From contig CAKPFD010000004.1 in the NCBI GenBank assembly GCA_934149515.1, positions 1 through 64,000 on the forward strand: 64,000 nucleotides of DNA, in the 5' to 3' direction. The position numbers and the translations under genes were made by a program. The notes beneath the pieces were generated by a model. The model worked only from the letters and a program-made list of their open reading frames with translations, was not told the origin of the DNA and ran no database searches. This document shows, piece after piece, positions 24,085 to 32,702 of the stretch (the stretch's first letter is position 1; each line of letters begins with the position of its first letter). The stretch is from an uncultured Bacilli bacterium. GTDB lineage: Bacteria; Bacillota_I; Bacilli_A; RF39; UBA660.

Positions 24085-24506
24085 TATTTCCCTTCTTTCA
24101 ATTTTATTGCTTCAATTAATTGCCAACATTTCTTATAAATTGTAGAGGTAGATCCATATCTTGTTTTAATATCTTCTAATCTTTTATCATAACCAACATC
24201 ATTACCAAATTTATCTATCTGCATATCTGCTTGATTTAAAATATCTAAATATTTTGACTGATATGGACTATCTACTTCTCCATGATAATAAATTTATTGA
24301 AAATATGGAAAAGAAACCATCTTTAATATTTCTCCTCCTATTTTATTATGTTCGATCAGATCACTTGCAAATTCATAGCCAATATCATGAAGATAACCTA
24401 TCATAAAGCAAATACGAATTTCTTGTTCTGTAAAATGCTGTCTTCTAGCAATTTCCATCATCTTTCGTGCAACAGCCAAAGAATTTTTCACTCTATCTTC
24501 ATCCAT
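24084..24506 (-). pseudogene. HD-domain phosphohydrolase, interrupted by an in-frame stop
   Basis: The first 70 codons encode an HD-fold N-terminus (SLAVARKMMEIARR, MIGYLHDIGYEF, HNKIGGEILK) and stop at TAA (24294-24296). The same frame then continues without a break for 69 codons: IYYHGEVDSPYQSKYLDILN, ADMQIDKFGNDVGYDKRLED and so on, ending at a TAA that overlaps the next ATG. The joined product has the expected HD-protein length and flow, so one codon, probably GAA or CAA in the ancestor, has become TAA. The ATG at 24506 avoids the overlapping cutA end, but an ATG at 24527 is also possible. It could be a real nonsense mutation or a base error. Confidence 0.8.
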
Positions 24507-24507
24507 A

Positions 24508-24822
24508 TTAAATAACTTCCCTTTCAATCCATTGTAAATAATCTTTGGAAATACTAGTTAGTTCATAAGCAGCAAATTCAAAACAATCGTAAGGATGAAT
24601 AGAACAAACAATATCAAAAATAGCTTGTTGATTAAGTGTTTTTGTTTTTACTTGTAACAAATATTCTTTTTTATTTTCTCTTTCCTGGTTCCAATTCCAA
24701 CTACTATCACTTCCAATGATATGTGTACTTGCTACAAGTTTTTTAGATAACAAAATATCAACCGTTTTACGTACATTTTGCATATCATCAAAAGCAATTT
24801 CTATCATACAATATCGACTCAT
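24508..24822 (-). CDS. cutA: CutA-family divalent-cation tolerance protein
   Basis: A 104-residue trimeric PII-like protein. It carries the CutA pattern: a beta-alpha-beta core (MIEIAFDDMQNVRKTVDILL), the central EYLLQVKTK strand, HPYDCFEFAAYEL (usually HPYExPE) and the closing YLQWIEREV. The function in bacteria is uncertain despite the copper-tolerance name. The ATG at 24822 is six bases after GGTGAT; in-frame GTG codons upstream lie in the ribosome site. The HD gene begins within or just beyond its 3' end. Confidence 0.85.
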   Translation of the reverse strand: MSRYCMIEIAFDDMQNVRKTVDILLSKKLVASTHIIGSDSSWNWNQERENKKEYLLQVKTKTLNQQAIFDIVCSIHPYDCFEFAAYELTSISKDYLQWIEREVI

Positions 24823-24925
24823 TTTTATCACCACTTATATTATAGCTAATAATGTTTATCTTTGCATCCATTTATTATAACTTCCTTATTCACCAAATGT
24901 ATTTTTATGTATATACTTTCATACA

Positions 24926-26383
24926 TTACTTTTTTATCTTTCCATTATTACTTAAAGCTGATTCTAAATGATTTGCACTCAATAATTCATTTGCTACTTT
25001 GCTTGGCTTCATCGAAAAATAATTATCATCAGAATAAATTGCATATTCAAACACTTTCCCTCTTGTACTAGTTGTATATATATGATACTTATACTTACTA
25101 CCATCATTTTTTAAATTATTTGCTGTTTGAACAACCGTCATCAACGTTCCATCTGATCTTTTTGTTGATTTAATAAAGTCCAATTTAAATTTTGATATAG
25201 CCTCTGTTGTCTTTGTTATTTCAGTTGGTGTTTTGCAATAGGAACCATCGATCTTTTCGCACTCACCAATATATTTTGTTTTTTTCTTTCTCGAATCATT
25301 TATGTTTTCTTTAGAAAATAAAACATTTACAAAAGATGAGATAAATTCATCCCATTTTTCATCACTAATTTTTTTAAATTCATGGTCTTGCTGATTTTTA
25401 AATAAATTAGAACCTGAAAACAAAATTTTAGTAGTATTCAAAGAATTATCAGCATTAATTTCATTGTATAAATATCTAAATAATCCTTTATATGTTCCTA
25501 TTTGCGTTACTCTAAACTTAGTTTCATCTTTACGACGACATAAAAAAGAGGTAGAAGTATAGTTTTTTCGAATAGATGTTTTTAGTTTAGCTTCTTTTAC
25601 AACATCTTCATCAATTTTTACTAATCCAATATTGTGTTGTAAGTTTTTAGGGAAATGGGCTTGTTTAAATTTTTCTACATCACAAGAAATATTTTCAATG
25701 TTAGTAAAATCACCTTTTCTATATTTTGTATTTTTCCATGTGATATCTAAAGGATGAATTTTTCCATTTATTGTTACTAAATTCCAAGCATGACCACCAC
25801 CACTTTTTGTCTTACCGGAAACATATGAACAATCTATCCCATTTCTATTCGCTAACTCTTTCAATATCACTGCAAAACCTGCACAAACTGTTTTTCTAGA
25901 CAATATTCCTCTTAATGTTCTATCATGATAATCAGCCATATCTTGAGTTCCTGTCTTTATTGGTATTTCTTTCTTATCTAAATGAAGAAGATAATATTCA
26001 GGATCATACATTACATTACTTGTTATTTTATCAATTAAATACACCAATATATCATATTGGTTCCAATCAGAAGCTATATCTTTTTCTATTTTTTCAAATT
26101 CAGATATTATTTTTCCAACTTCATTTTTATCATAAAGTGTATTTAAAAAATTTCTCTCCCCAGCCTTACTTATGGTTGATGTTTCAGTATAAGGTCCTAT
26201 TATACTTACCATTACATTATCATTTAATAAATTCAAACTTGTTTTATCTATTTTTTTAGTATTTTCCACTTGAACTACTAATGGAATATTACCTTGTCTA
26301 TTTCGATAATAAGTATTGATAAAATTCGCTTCACTAGAGCCAAAATTATCGTATCTAATCACCTCATAACCATATTTAATCAT
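24926..26383 (-). CDS. Transglutaminase-like protease-fold protein
   Basis: A 485-residue protein with a transglutaminase-like core at about 140-235. The candidate catalytic Cys is in KTVCAGFAVILKELANRNGI, the His in GGGHAWNLV, and the Asp in IHPLDITW, which gives the usual C-H-D order. About 115 residues precede the core and 250 follow; the C-terminal half is Lys- and Thr-rich and unrecognised. There is no signal peptide, so it appears cytosolic. The start overlaps the end of an LRR-like gene by eight bases. Proteins of this fold include peptidases, deamidases and cross-linking enzymes; the substrate is unknown. Confidence 0.75.
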   Translation of the reverse strand: MIKYGYEVIRYDNFGSSEANFINTYYRNRQGNIPLVVQVENTKKIDKTSLNLLNDNVMVSIIGPYTETSTISKAGERNFLNTLYDKNEVGKIISEFEKIEKDIASDWNQYDILVYLIDKITSNVMYDPEYYLLHLDKKEIPIKTGTQDMADYHDRTLRGILSRKTVCAGFAVILKELANRNGIDCSYVSGKTKSGGGHAWNLVTINGKIHPLDITWKNTKYRKGDFTNIENISCDVEKFKQAHFPKNLQHNIGLVKIDEDVVKEAKLKTSIRKNYTSTSFLCRRKDETKFRVTQIGTYKGLFRYLYNEINADNSLNTTKILFSGSNLFKNQQDHEFKKISDEKWDEFISSFVNVLFSKENINDSRKKKTKYIGECEKIDGSYCKTPTEITKTTEAISKFKLDFIKSTKRSDGTLMTVVQTANNLKNDGSKYKYHIYTTSTRGKVFEYAIYSDDNYFSMKPSKVANELLSANHLESALSNNGKIKK

Positions 26384-26969
26384 TCGTTATTTCTCCTATT
26401 TCTATTATATCATTAATAATTTTTACTCTGTTTTCAATTGAACTTATAACTTCAAAATTATTTTCTTCTTGAACCGTTGATATACATAACAATTTTAGAT
26501 GTGAAAGTTTTTTTACAAAGTCTAAAGAATCGATATTTGTCTCATCAATAAATAGATATTTTAAATTTTCTAAATTGATTTTATCTATATGATAAACCAT
26601 ACTCCCGCTTAATCTTAAGTATAGTAACTTTTCCGGATTTTTCACTAAACTCATATCTATTGTATTTCCAATTACTGTTAAAGCCTTTAAATTATTTACT
26701 TCACTTATAAAATCATAATTATCAATATTTGAATCTATAAAAGACAATGATTGTGTCTTAATTTTTTTCACAAAACTTACATCTTCAAAGTTACAATTGA
26801 TAAATGAAATTTTAATGTATTTCTTATAATTCGACAGTTTAATTATATCTTCATTTGTCATATCACAATATCTAAATTCTATTTGCTCCACACTTTCATT
26901 ATTCAATACACTTTTCATATATTCATAAGTATCATTACCATCGATTACAACGCTTTTAATAGTATTCAT
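26376..26969 (-). CDS. Leucine-rich-repeat-like protein
   Basis: A 197-residue protein with about six irregular repeats of 20-23 residues, each with the LxxLxIxxxxI/N pattern seen in LRR proteins (for example LYLRLSGSMVYHIDKINLEN and LKYLFIDETNIDSLDFVKKL). There is no signal peptide or membrane anchor, so it is probably a cytosolic binding protein. It overlaps the transglutaminase-like gene by eight bases (ATGATTAA), so the two are co-translated and probably work together, with the LRR part perhaps recruiting a substrate. Confidence 0.7.
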   Translation of the reverse strand: MNTIKSVVIDGNDTYEYMKSVLNNESVEQIEFRYCDMTNEDIIKLSNYKKYIKISFINCNFEDVSFVKKIKTQSLSFIDSNIDNYDFISEVNNLKALTVIGNTIDMSLVKNPEKLLYLRLSGSMVYHIDKINLENLKYLFIDETNIDSLDFVKKLSHLKLLCISTVQEENNFEVISSIENRVKIINDIIEIGEITND

Positions 26970-27050
26970 TATTTTCTCCTTTTTGATTTATATTAAATAT
27001 TCTTCGTACCAACTCATTTTAAATAATCATTATTACTACTTTCATATATT

Positions 27051-28250
27051 TTAGTCTTCATGTTTTCTCCGATGCAACACAACTACACATTCAACATGAT
27101 AAGTTTCAGGAAATTCATCTACTAAATTTCCATACTGTAAAATATAACCGTCTAGATCCTTGATATCTCTTGCAAGTGTCAACGGATTACAAGATACATA
27201 AATGATCGTTTTTGGATTTATTTTTGCTAATAATTCTTTTGTTTTTTTACTAAGACCTGCTCTTGGTGGATCAACAATAACTGTATCAAAATCTAAAGCA
27301 ACTTGACTAGCTATTTTTGCAGCATCCATTGCATAAAAGATAGCGTTTTGGCATCCCTGATAACTGGCATTGCGTTTAGCATCAGCTACAGCTTGTTGAT
27401 TCAATTCAACACCAACCACTTTTTTGACATCATCTGCTACTAAAAGAGAAATAGTACCAGTACCACAATACAAATCTAGTACAATCTGACTTTTCACACG
27501 TTTCACTGCATCAATGACTAAAGAATATATTTTTTTCATTCCTATTGAATTTACCTGAAAAAATGCTTCAGCACTTACGAAAAAATGCTTTCCAAGTACA
27601 GTTGTTTCTAAACAATTTTGACCATAGACCAATTGATTTTGATAATAAATAGATATAGCATCTTCAGCAAAAAAAGAAACAAGGCAAGACACATCACAAT
27701 TTCCTTGAAAGCAAAGCATTATTTTATCATCAAATAAACGAATCATTACCTCTTCAAGATGCAAATGATCTTGAATAAATAATTTTATCTTAGGAATCAT
27801 AGCATTTATTTTTGGTTGTAATAAAGGACAAGTATCAACGGTTAATAATGTATGCGTCTTTTCTTGATAAAAACCTAATTGATTACCTTTTATATGAAAG
27901 GTAACTTTATTACGATAATACTTTGAAGGTGTTGAGATAATAGGAAAAGTAGCCGCAATATTAGCATATTTTTGAAAAATATCTTGCACCATCTGTTGTT
28001 TATAAGCTAGTTGCTCTTCTAATGTTAAATGTTGTAATTGACATCCACCACATTGAAAATAATAAGGACAAAAAATAGGTTCTTGTAATACTTTATCTTT
28101 TCGCGTAGCAATCATAAATTTCTTTTTTTCTTCAACAATGTCAAATTCAACAACTTCGCCCTTTTTAGTATAAGGAATAAAAATAACCTTTTCTTGTTCT
28201 TTTATGATTCCTCTACCCAAATGATCATAACTAACAACTTTACCACGCAT
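27051..28250 (-). CDS. rlmD: 23S rRNA (uracil-5-)-methyltransferase, RlmD/RlmCD type
   Basis: A 399-residue SAM-dependent enzyme that forms 5-methyluridine in RNA. An N-terminal TRAM-like domain (about 1-50) comes first, then the 4Fe-4S cysteines in CPYYFQCGGCQ with a fourth Cys in TVDTCPLLQP. The catalytic domain has DLYCGTGTI for SAM, VDPPRAGL, and the nucleophile Cys in IIYVSCNPLTLARD. In Bacillota a single RlmCD often modifies two 23S positions, so the exact target is not certain. The ATG at 28250 follows AGAAGG; a TTG one codon earlier is ignored. It is divergent from the ger operon. Confidence 0.92.
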   Translation of the reverse strand: MRGKVVSYDHLGRGIIKEQEKVIFIPYTKKGEVVEFDIVEEKKKFMIATRKDKVLQEPIFCPYYFQCGGCQLQHLTLEEQLAYKQQMVQDIFQKYANIAATFPIISTPSKYYRNKVTFHIKGNQLGFYQEKTHTLLTVDTCPLLQPKINAMIPKIKLFIQDHLHLEEVMIRLFDDKIMLCFQGNCDVSCLVSFFAEDAISIYYQNQLVYGQNCLETTVLGKHFFVSAEAFFQVNSIGMKKIYSLVIDAVKRVKSQIVLDLYCGTGTISLLVADDVKKVVGVELNQQAVADAKRNASYQGCQNAIFYAMDAAKIASQVALDFDTVIVDPPRAGLSKKTKELLAKINPKTIIYVSCNPLTLARDIKDLDGYILQYGNLVDEFPETYHVECVVVLHRRKHED

Positions 28251-28300
28251 CAAAAAACCTTCTTTCTTAAATCATTATAATGAATTTTAAAAAAAATGTA

Positions 28301-28307
28301 CATACTA
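28301..28307 (+). promoter_or_regulatory. Possible forespore-type (sigma-G/F-like) -10 box upstream of gerA
   Basis: CATACTA matches the CATNNTA -10 pattern used by sigma-G in Bacillus and lies eight bases before the gerA ribosome site, which would give a very short leader. A matching -35 at the usual distance is not clear (GAATT is four bases too close). gerA operons are normally forespore-expressed, so the match is plausible but weak. Confidence 0.3.
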
Positions 28308-28328
28308 AAAGCAAAAGGAGGGATAAAT

Positions 28329-29744
28329 TTGAATACTAGCAAAAAATTACAAACCATTTTAGGGAATAGTTCTGATCTGATTATAAGACCTTACAAAATC
28401 GGAAAGATAACCATTATTTTAATACAAAGTGAAACACTAGCTAGTTCAGAATTTATTAATCACTTTATCTTAACTCATCTCGTTCACTTAAAGTTAACAA
28501 ACAAAAACAAAGAAACCGTCTTATTCAATCAACTACCCGATAATACAATCAAAAATATTACTGGTCTAGATCAAATGGCTGATTACATCAACAAAGGTTT
28601 TGCACTTTTATTATACGATGAAAATAAAGCCATTGCTATTGAAGCTAAAGCAAATCTTGATCGTGGTATTAATGAAAGTAATAGTGAAAGTACAATTCGT
28701 GGTAGTAAAGATGCTTTTAATGAGAATTTTAACACAAATATTGGACTTATCAGAAGAAGGATTAGAAGTAAAGATTGCTATTTAGAAAGCTTTTATCTTG
28801 GAACTAAAACCAAAACAAAAGTTGGCCTAATGTACATGCATACCATCGCCAAGGAAGAAAATATCAAAACCGTAAAAGAAAAACTACAAAACATTAACAT
28901 TGATGGTATTTTAGATAGTGGTAGCTTAAAAAGTCATCTAGAGGATAAGCAAAATTTCTTTTTTCCAACAGTAATGGCAACAGAACGACCAGATAAAGTA
29001 GCACAAGCTTTACTAGAAGGAAAAATCATTATCGTAACAGATAACTCTCCCTATGTTTTAATGACACCAAGTTTTTTTGTAGATTACCTTCACTCACCAG
29101 ATGATTACTATCAAAAAGCATTTAATATCAGTTTTATTCGTATTTTACGGTTCTTTGCTTTTATTATTTCTATTTCTACTCCAGCCATTTATATCGCTAC
29201 CATCACGCACAATCAGAATGCTATTCCAAGAGATTTATTGCTAAATTTTACTGCTCAACGACAAAGTGTTCCCTTTTCTGCTCTAACAGAAGCTTTATTT
29301 ATGAGTATTTCTTTTGAAATATTACGAGAAAGTGACATACGAAAACCTGCTGCTATGGGAAGTGCTGTATCTATTCTAGGTGGTTTAATTTTAGGAGATG
29401 CCGCTGTTTCTGCTGGTATTATCTCTCCGATCATGATAATTGTAATCTCTATTTCTGCAATTTCAGGACTTGCCTTTTCCTCTATGGAAATGATTGCAGC
29501 CTTACGTTCCATGCGTTTTATTATGATGTTTCTAGCTATCGCCTTCGGACTATTTGGTCTATTTTGTGGTAGTTTTATCCTTCTTGCTAGTCTTACAACA
29601 ACATCCACTCTATCCCTTCCTTACTTAGCACCAATCACACCATTTATCAAAGAAGAGATAAAAGATTCTATCATCAAAGGTAAAAACAAAAAAACAAGAA
29701 AAAGAAACCCTTTATTAACAAATAATATAATACGAGGAAAATAA
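28329..29744 (+). CDS. gerA: Spore germination receptor subunit, GerA family
   Basis: A 471-residue GerAA-type subunit of the nutrient germinant receptor in the spore inner membrane. The N-terminal soluble domain runs to about residue 240, with the family motif ATERPDKVAQALLEGKI and NSPYVLMTPSFF, followed by four or five helices (about 270-440) and the PFSALTEALFM segment. The open frame extends back to an ATG at 28296, but AAAGGAGGG at 28314-28322 lies inside that stretch, so the TTG at 28329 is the likely start. It heads a gerA-gerC-gerB operon; gerA in B. subtilis has the order AA-AB-AC. Confidence 0.92.
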   Translation: MNTSKKLQTILGNSSDLIIRPYKIGKITIILIQSETLASSEFINHFILTHLVHLKLTNKNKETVLFNQLPDNTIKNITGLDQMADYINKGFALLLYDENKAIAIEAKANLDRGINESNSESTIRGSKDAFNENFNTNIGLIRRRIRSKDCYLESFYLGTKTKTKVGLMYMHTIAKEENIKTVKEKLQNINIDGILDSGSLKSHLEDKQNFFFPTVMATERPDKVAQALLEGKIIIVTDNSPYVLMTPSFFVDYLHSPDDYYQKAFNISFIRILRFFAFIISISTPAIYIATITHNQNAIPRDLLLNFTAQRQSVPFSALTEALFMSISFEILRESDIRKPAAMGSAVSILGGLILGDAAVSAGIISPIMIIVISISAISGLAFSSMEMIAALRSMRFIMMFLAIAFGLFGLFCGSFILLASLTTTSTLSLPYLAPITPFIKEEIKDSIIKGKNKKTRKRNPLLTNNIIRGK

Positions 29745-29745
29745 C

Positions 29746-30690
29746 ATGAAAAAGATCATTTTATTAGTTGGAATTATTATTTTAATCAGTGGTACACCCT
29801 ACCAAGAATTAAATCAACTACTACTAATCGACACTATTGCAATTACCAAACAAAATAATGACTATCATCTTTATTTAAGTGCCATTTCTTCTACTAAAGA
29901 AGAAGATAGTACCAAATCAAACTATCATACTTATGAAATTGCAAAACCATCACTATTAGAAGCCATTCATGCTGCTCAAACGATCAATAACAAAAAAGCC
30001 TACTATCAGCATTTAAAGCTGATTATCATTGATCAAGATCTACTACAAGAAAAAAATACAATTAAAGCCATCCAAAACAGTTTTACCAAAGCTAATTTCT
30101 TTTTTATAGCATCTGCTACTACTTCGTCGCTTATCAAAAACTACCCTACGTACCATCAATTAAAACCATATCTAACAAAACAAACCACTTTTTATAAGTT
30201 TTACGCAAACTACCTTGATCCAGTAAAACAAGCCTACCTTCCTATTTTGAATAATGAAGATAAAAAAATTCAAAACAAGCAAATATATCTTCTAAAAGAT
30301 CAAAAAATATTACAAGAAGAAAATTTAAAAATACTTCATCTTTTAGAAAATAAGGAAACTTCCTACGAAAGTAAAACTAAAGATAATGGTTACTATATTT
30401 TAGAAGATATACACACTACGATTACGTACCAAAATAAAAATCTATCTATCACCATAAGTGCAACTCTAAATGAAGAAAGCAAAAAAAGCAAACAAGAGAT
30501 TAAAAAGGATCTAAGTGAAAAAATAAATACTTATTTCAAAGAAGATCAACAACAAAACTATCCAATTTCTAGTATTTTTACATCCATTTATCGAAAAACA
30601 AGGAACTTTGACCAAGCGAAAAAACTCTACCAACAAACGAAAATAACAACAAAATATCAATTGAAGAAAGGAAAGAACAATGAAGCATAA
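29746..30690 (+). CDS. gerC: Spore germination protein GerC-like, without lipobox
   Basis: A 314-residue protein in the GerAC position, with one N-terminal hydrophobic segment (about 3-19) followed by a soluble domain with the LLLIDTIAIT start and KLIIIDQDLL segment seen in Ger(x)C proteins. GerAC proteins are normally lipoproteins with a GCWD motif; here the sequence is ISGTPYQEL and the whole protein has no cysteine. It may be anchored by an uncleaved signal helix instead. It is somewhat short (usual length about 350-400). The ATG follows the gerA stop by one base, and the end overlaps gerB by 11. Confidence 0.8.
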   Translation: MKKIILLVGIIILISGTPYQELNQLLLIDTIAITKQNNDYHLYLSAISSTKEEDSTKSNYHTYEIAKPSLLEAIHAAQTINNKKAYYQHLKLIIIDQDLLQEKNTIKAIQNSFTKANFFFIASATTSSLIKNYPTYHQLKPYLTKQTTFYKFYANYLDPVKQAYLPILNNEDKKIQNKQIYLLKDQKILQEENLKILHLLENKETSYESKTKDNGYYILEDIHTTITYQNKNLSITISATLNEESKKSKQEIKKDLSEKINTYFKEDQQQNYPISSIFTSIYRKTRNFDQAKKLYQQTKITTKYQLKKGKNNEA

Positions 30691-31585
30691 AACTATTACT
30701 ATCTTTCAAATGACATCTATTATTTTCTTTTTAATTCATCATTTCTTTTTAGCAAGCACTAATACTTTTTTAAATATAGCAAATAATGATTGGTTAATTA
30801 GTTATCTTCTTGGTGTATTATTAGCATTTTTTGCTTTTCGCTTTATTATCAAGCGTCAAGAAACATATCAAAAAAGTATTATTTTCCACTCATTTGGAGC
30901 CATCATTTTATTATTGGTAAGTTTTCTTTATTGTCTCTGGCAAACAGCAACGATTATTAAAGTCAATTTTTTACAAGAAGGAACAATAATACAAATTATC
31001 GTACTATTATGTTTCATTGCTTATTTAATATCTAAAAAAAATATGGAACAAGTAGCAAACCTTTCTCTTTTATGTTTCTTTTTCTTTTTTATCTTTTTTA
31101 GTATCAATATTGTTTCTATTTTACCTAGTTTAACCATAGATTATATAAATCCTTTCTTCCAAGAAAAACAAATTACTATTTTCAAAGGTGCAATATATTA
31201 TTTTTTTATGACAACAATTCCTTTATTATTGCTATTTTACATTAAGGATGAACATTGTGAAAATAAAAAAAAGCAAAAAAAGTATTTCTATTTTGCTTTC
31301 TCAATTAGTCACATCACGATTTTATTCCAATTATTGATGTTAGCTTTAGGACCAAGCATTGCTTTTAGTAAACAAGATCCATATCCTTATATGTTGATTT
31401 TCCATTTATTTGCTAACACAACAGTTCTTGATCGATTTAATTATTTGTTTTCTTATTATATTTTAATGGATAATATTATTTTACTTGGTATTTTACTAAC
31501 AATTATTAAGACGTTAAGCGTTGACAAGTATAGCCAGCTTGTACATAAGCAGCATTTTCCACTTCTAAATCTTGAGCATAAGTAG
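30680..31585 (+). CDS. gerB: Spore germination receptor subunit, GerB family (short)
   Basis: A 301-residue APC-type membrane protein of the GerAB group, the germinant-binding subunit. About eight helices can be counted, with the family-like NDWLISYLLG near the start and DRFNYLFSYYILMDN towards the end. Family members are usually about 365 residues with ten helices, so the last one or two helices seem to be missing. The last 80 bases overlap the 3' end of a minus-strand gene (31506), and the final 25 residues (from SVDKYSQLV) are hydrophilic and look non-native. A truncation is likely. Confidence 0.8.
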   Translation: MKHKTITIFQMTSIIFFLIHHFFLASTNTFLNIANNDWLISYLLGVLLAFFAFRFIIKRQETYQKSIIFHSFGAIILLLVSFLYCLWQTATIIKVNFLQEGTIIQIIVLLCFIAYLISKKNMEQVANLSLLCFFFFFIFFSINIVSILPSLTIDYINPFFQEKQITIFKGAIYYFFMTTIPLLLLFYIKDEHCENKKKQKKYFYFAFSISHITILFQLLMLALGPSIAFSKQDPYPYMLIFHLFANTTVLDRFNYLFSYYILMDNIILLGILLTIIKTLSVDKYSQLVHKQHFPLLNLEHK

Positions 31586-31997
31586 TTTTTAAAGTGTTAG
31601 TCGTATCGTTTTGTATGGTGTCTTTTGTAAGGTATAATTGAACACCATCTGTACTAGTAGCATCTTGAATAGCTGGATTACTTCGTAATGTTTGAATCTC
31701 ACTCAAAACAGCATCCACTTGCGTACCAGTAGAAAAATTTGGATAGAAAAAAGTTACTTTTTGAAATGTTTCATCAATATAATTCGTGGTAACACGAACA
31801 GTATACATATCATTTCCCAATGGATATTGCTTCGTACAAATTAAAGCAGTTGCCTTCTTAGTTGGTATTACTGGTCCTTGTGTATCTTCTTTTAATGTAG
31901 CTCGAAAAATAGGTGGCAATATAATAACGCATACTAATAATATCATAGCAACATATACCAATACATTACCAATATCAAATTTCTTACTTGACTTCAT
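31506..31997 (-). CDS. Membrane-anchored hypothetical protein
   Basis: A 163-residue protein with one transmembrane segment (about 11-32) and an extracellular domain containing TALICTKQYPLGNDMYTVRV and ending in YVQAGYTCQRLTS. The two outside cysteines could form a disulfide. I do not recognise it. It overlaps its upstream membrane-protein neighbour by 14 bases, so the two form a pair, and its 3' end overlaps gerB on the other strand. Confidence 0.6.
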   Translation of the reverse strand: MKSSKKFDIGNVLVYVAMILLVCVIILPPIFRATLKEDTQGPVIPTKKATALICTKQYPLGNDMYTVRVTTNYIDETFQKVTFFYPNFSTGTQVDAVLSEIQTLRSNPAIQDATSTDGVQLYLTKDTIQNDTTNTLKTTYAQDLEVENAAYVQAGYTCQRLTS

Positions 31998-32397
31998 AAT
32001 ATGCCTTTTCCTCCTCTTTTTCTACAATATAGTGTTTATTCAAATTGGATACAAATTTAACAACAGAAATAATTAAAAATAAAAATGGAATAATAGGAAA
32101 TACCATAAAGAAATGATAAAAGAAACGATTATCCGCAATAACATGTAATTCTCTTACTGTTTGAGTAAAAGCAGTACTAAATCCAATAGATACTGCCAAT
32201 AAAATTGCACCAAAAATGATTCCAACAACATTACTCCAATAATTTACTACATAATTTGTTTTATTTGGATATTTTTTACTATTTTTTAGATTATAAAAAA
32301 GTGTAAATAAACAAAATACAATCATGACAATTAATAATGGTATTAAAACATACCAAATAATTTTTTCAAGATTTGCTAAAGAATATACTACCGTCAT
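31984..32397 (-). CDS. Hypothetical membrane protein
   Basis: A 137-residue protein with three or four hydrophobic segments (about 12-35, 54-78 and 88-115) and a charged tail (VEKEEEKAYYEVK). No family is recognised. A clear promoter (TTGTTA, 17 bases, TATTCT) lies 20 bases before the ATG, and the following gene overlaps it by 14 bases. The pair probably makes a small membrane complex. Confidence 0.65.
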   Translation of the reverse strand: MTVVYSLANLEKIIWYVLIPLLIVMIVFCLFTLFYNLKNSKKYPNKTNYVVNYWSNVVGIIFGAILLAVSIGFSTAFTQTVRELHVIADNRFFYHFFMVFPIIPFLFLIISVVKFVSNLNKHYIVEKEEEKAYYEVK

Positions 32398-32416
32398 ATC
32401 ATCTCACCCTAGTATT

Positions 32417-32445
32417 AGAATAACACAGTTCCCTAGATTTAACAA
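32417..32445 (-). promoter_or_regulatory. Sigma-A-type promoter of the two-gene membrane operon
   Basis: TTGTTA at 32440-32445, a 17-base spacer and TATTCT at 32417-32422 lie just upstream of the start codon at 32397 and downstream of the rpmF terminator. Confidence 0.65.
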
Positions 32446-32477
32446 GAAACAAAATCATTTGTTTATCGTTTGACGTC

Positions 32478-32504
32478 AAAAAAAAGAAGCACTATGCTTC
32501 CTTT
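32478..32504 (-). terminator. Intrinsic terminator of rpmF
   Basis: On the minus strand GAAGCA, a three-base loop and TGCTTC form a perfect stem followed by eight T. The rpmF stop codon lies in the loop. Confidence 0.85.
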
Positions 32505-32698
32505 TTAGCAACAACAGTTTTTCCTTTATAACTACCACATTTAGGGCAAACGCGATGTGGTTTAATTGTTTCACCACAGTTTGTACATTTTACCATACCT
32601 GGAAGTTCTAAAGCATTGTGTGCTCTTCTCATTCTTTTTCTTGTCTTAGACACCTTTCTAAAAGGTACCGCAAACATTTGAATATCTAATGCTAACAT
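32492..32698 (-). CDS. rpmF: Ribosomal protein bL32 with a Prp-type N-terminal leader
   Basis: A 68-residue large-subunit protein. The body starts VPFRKVSKTRKRMRRAH, the L32 signature, and has four zinc-ribbon cysteines (KCTNCGE and RVCPKCGS). Before it lies MLALDIQMFA, which normal L32 (usually starting MAVPFR) lacks. The leader matches the MLxL(D/N)xQxFA sequence that the Prp protease removes from L27 in Firmicutes. Start choice is firm: GGAGAGGAG lies seven bases before this ATG, while the internal ATG (32677) has no ribosome site. It is four bases after the DUF177 stop and ends in a strong terminator. Confidence 0.93.
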   Translation of the reverse strand: MLALDIQMFAVPFRKVSKTRKRMRRAHNALELPGMVKCTNCGETIKPHRVCPKCGSYKGKTVVAKKEA

Positions 32699-32702
32699 TT
32701 TA

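Noticed and set aside
24294..24296. Recoding of the in-frame stop (selenocysteine or Mycoplasma code)
   Set aside because: The codon is TAA, not TGA, and TGA serves as a normal stop in other genes here.
28296..28328. ATG start at 28296 for gerA
   Set aside because: The ribosome site AAAGGAGGG lies inside this stretch, so translation most likely begins at the TTG at 28329.
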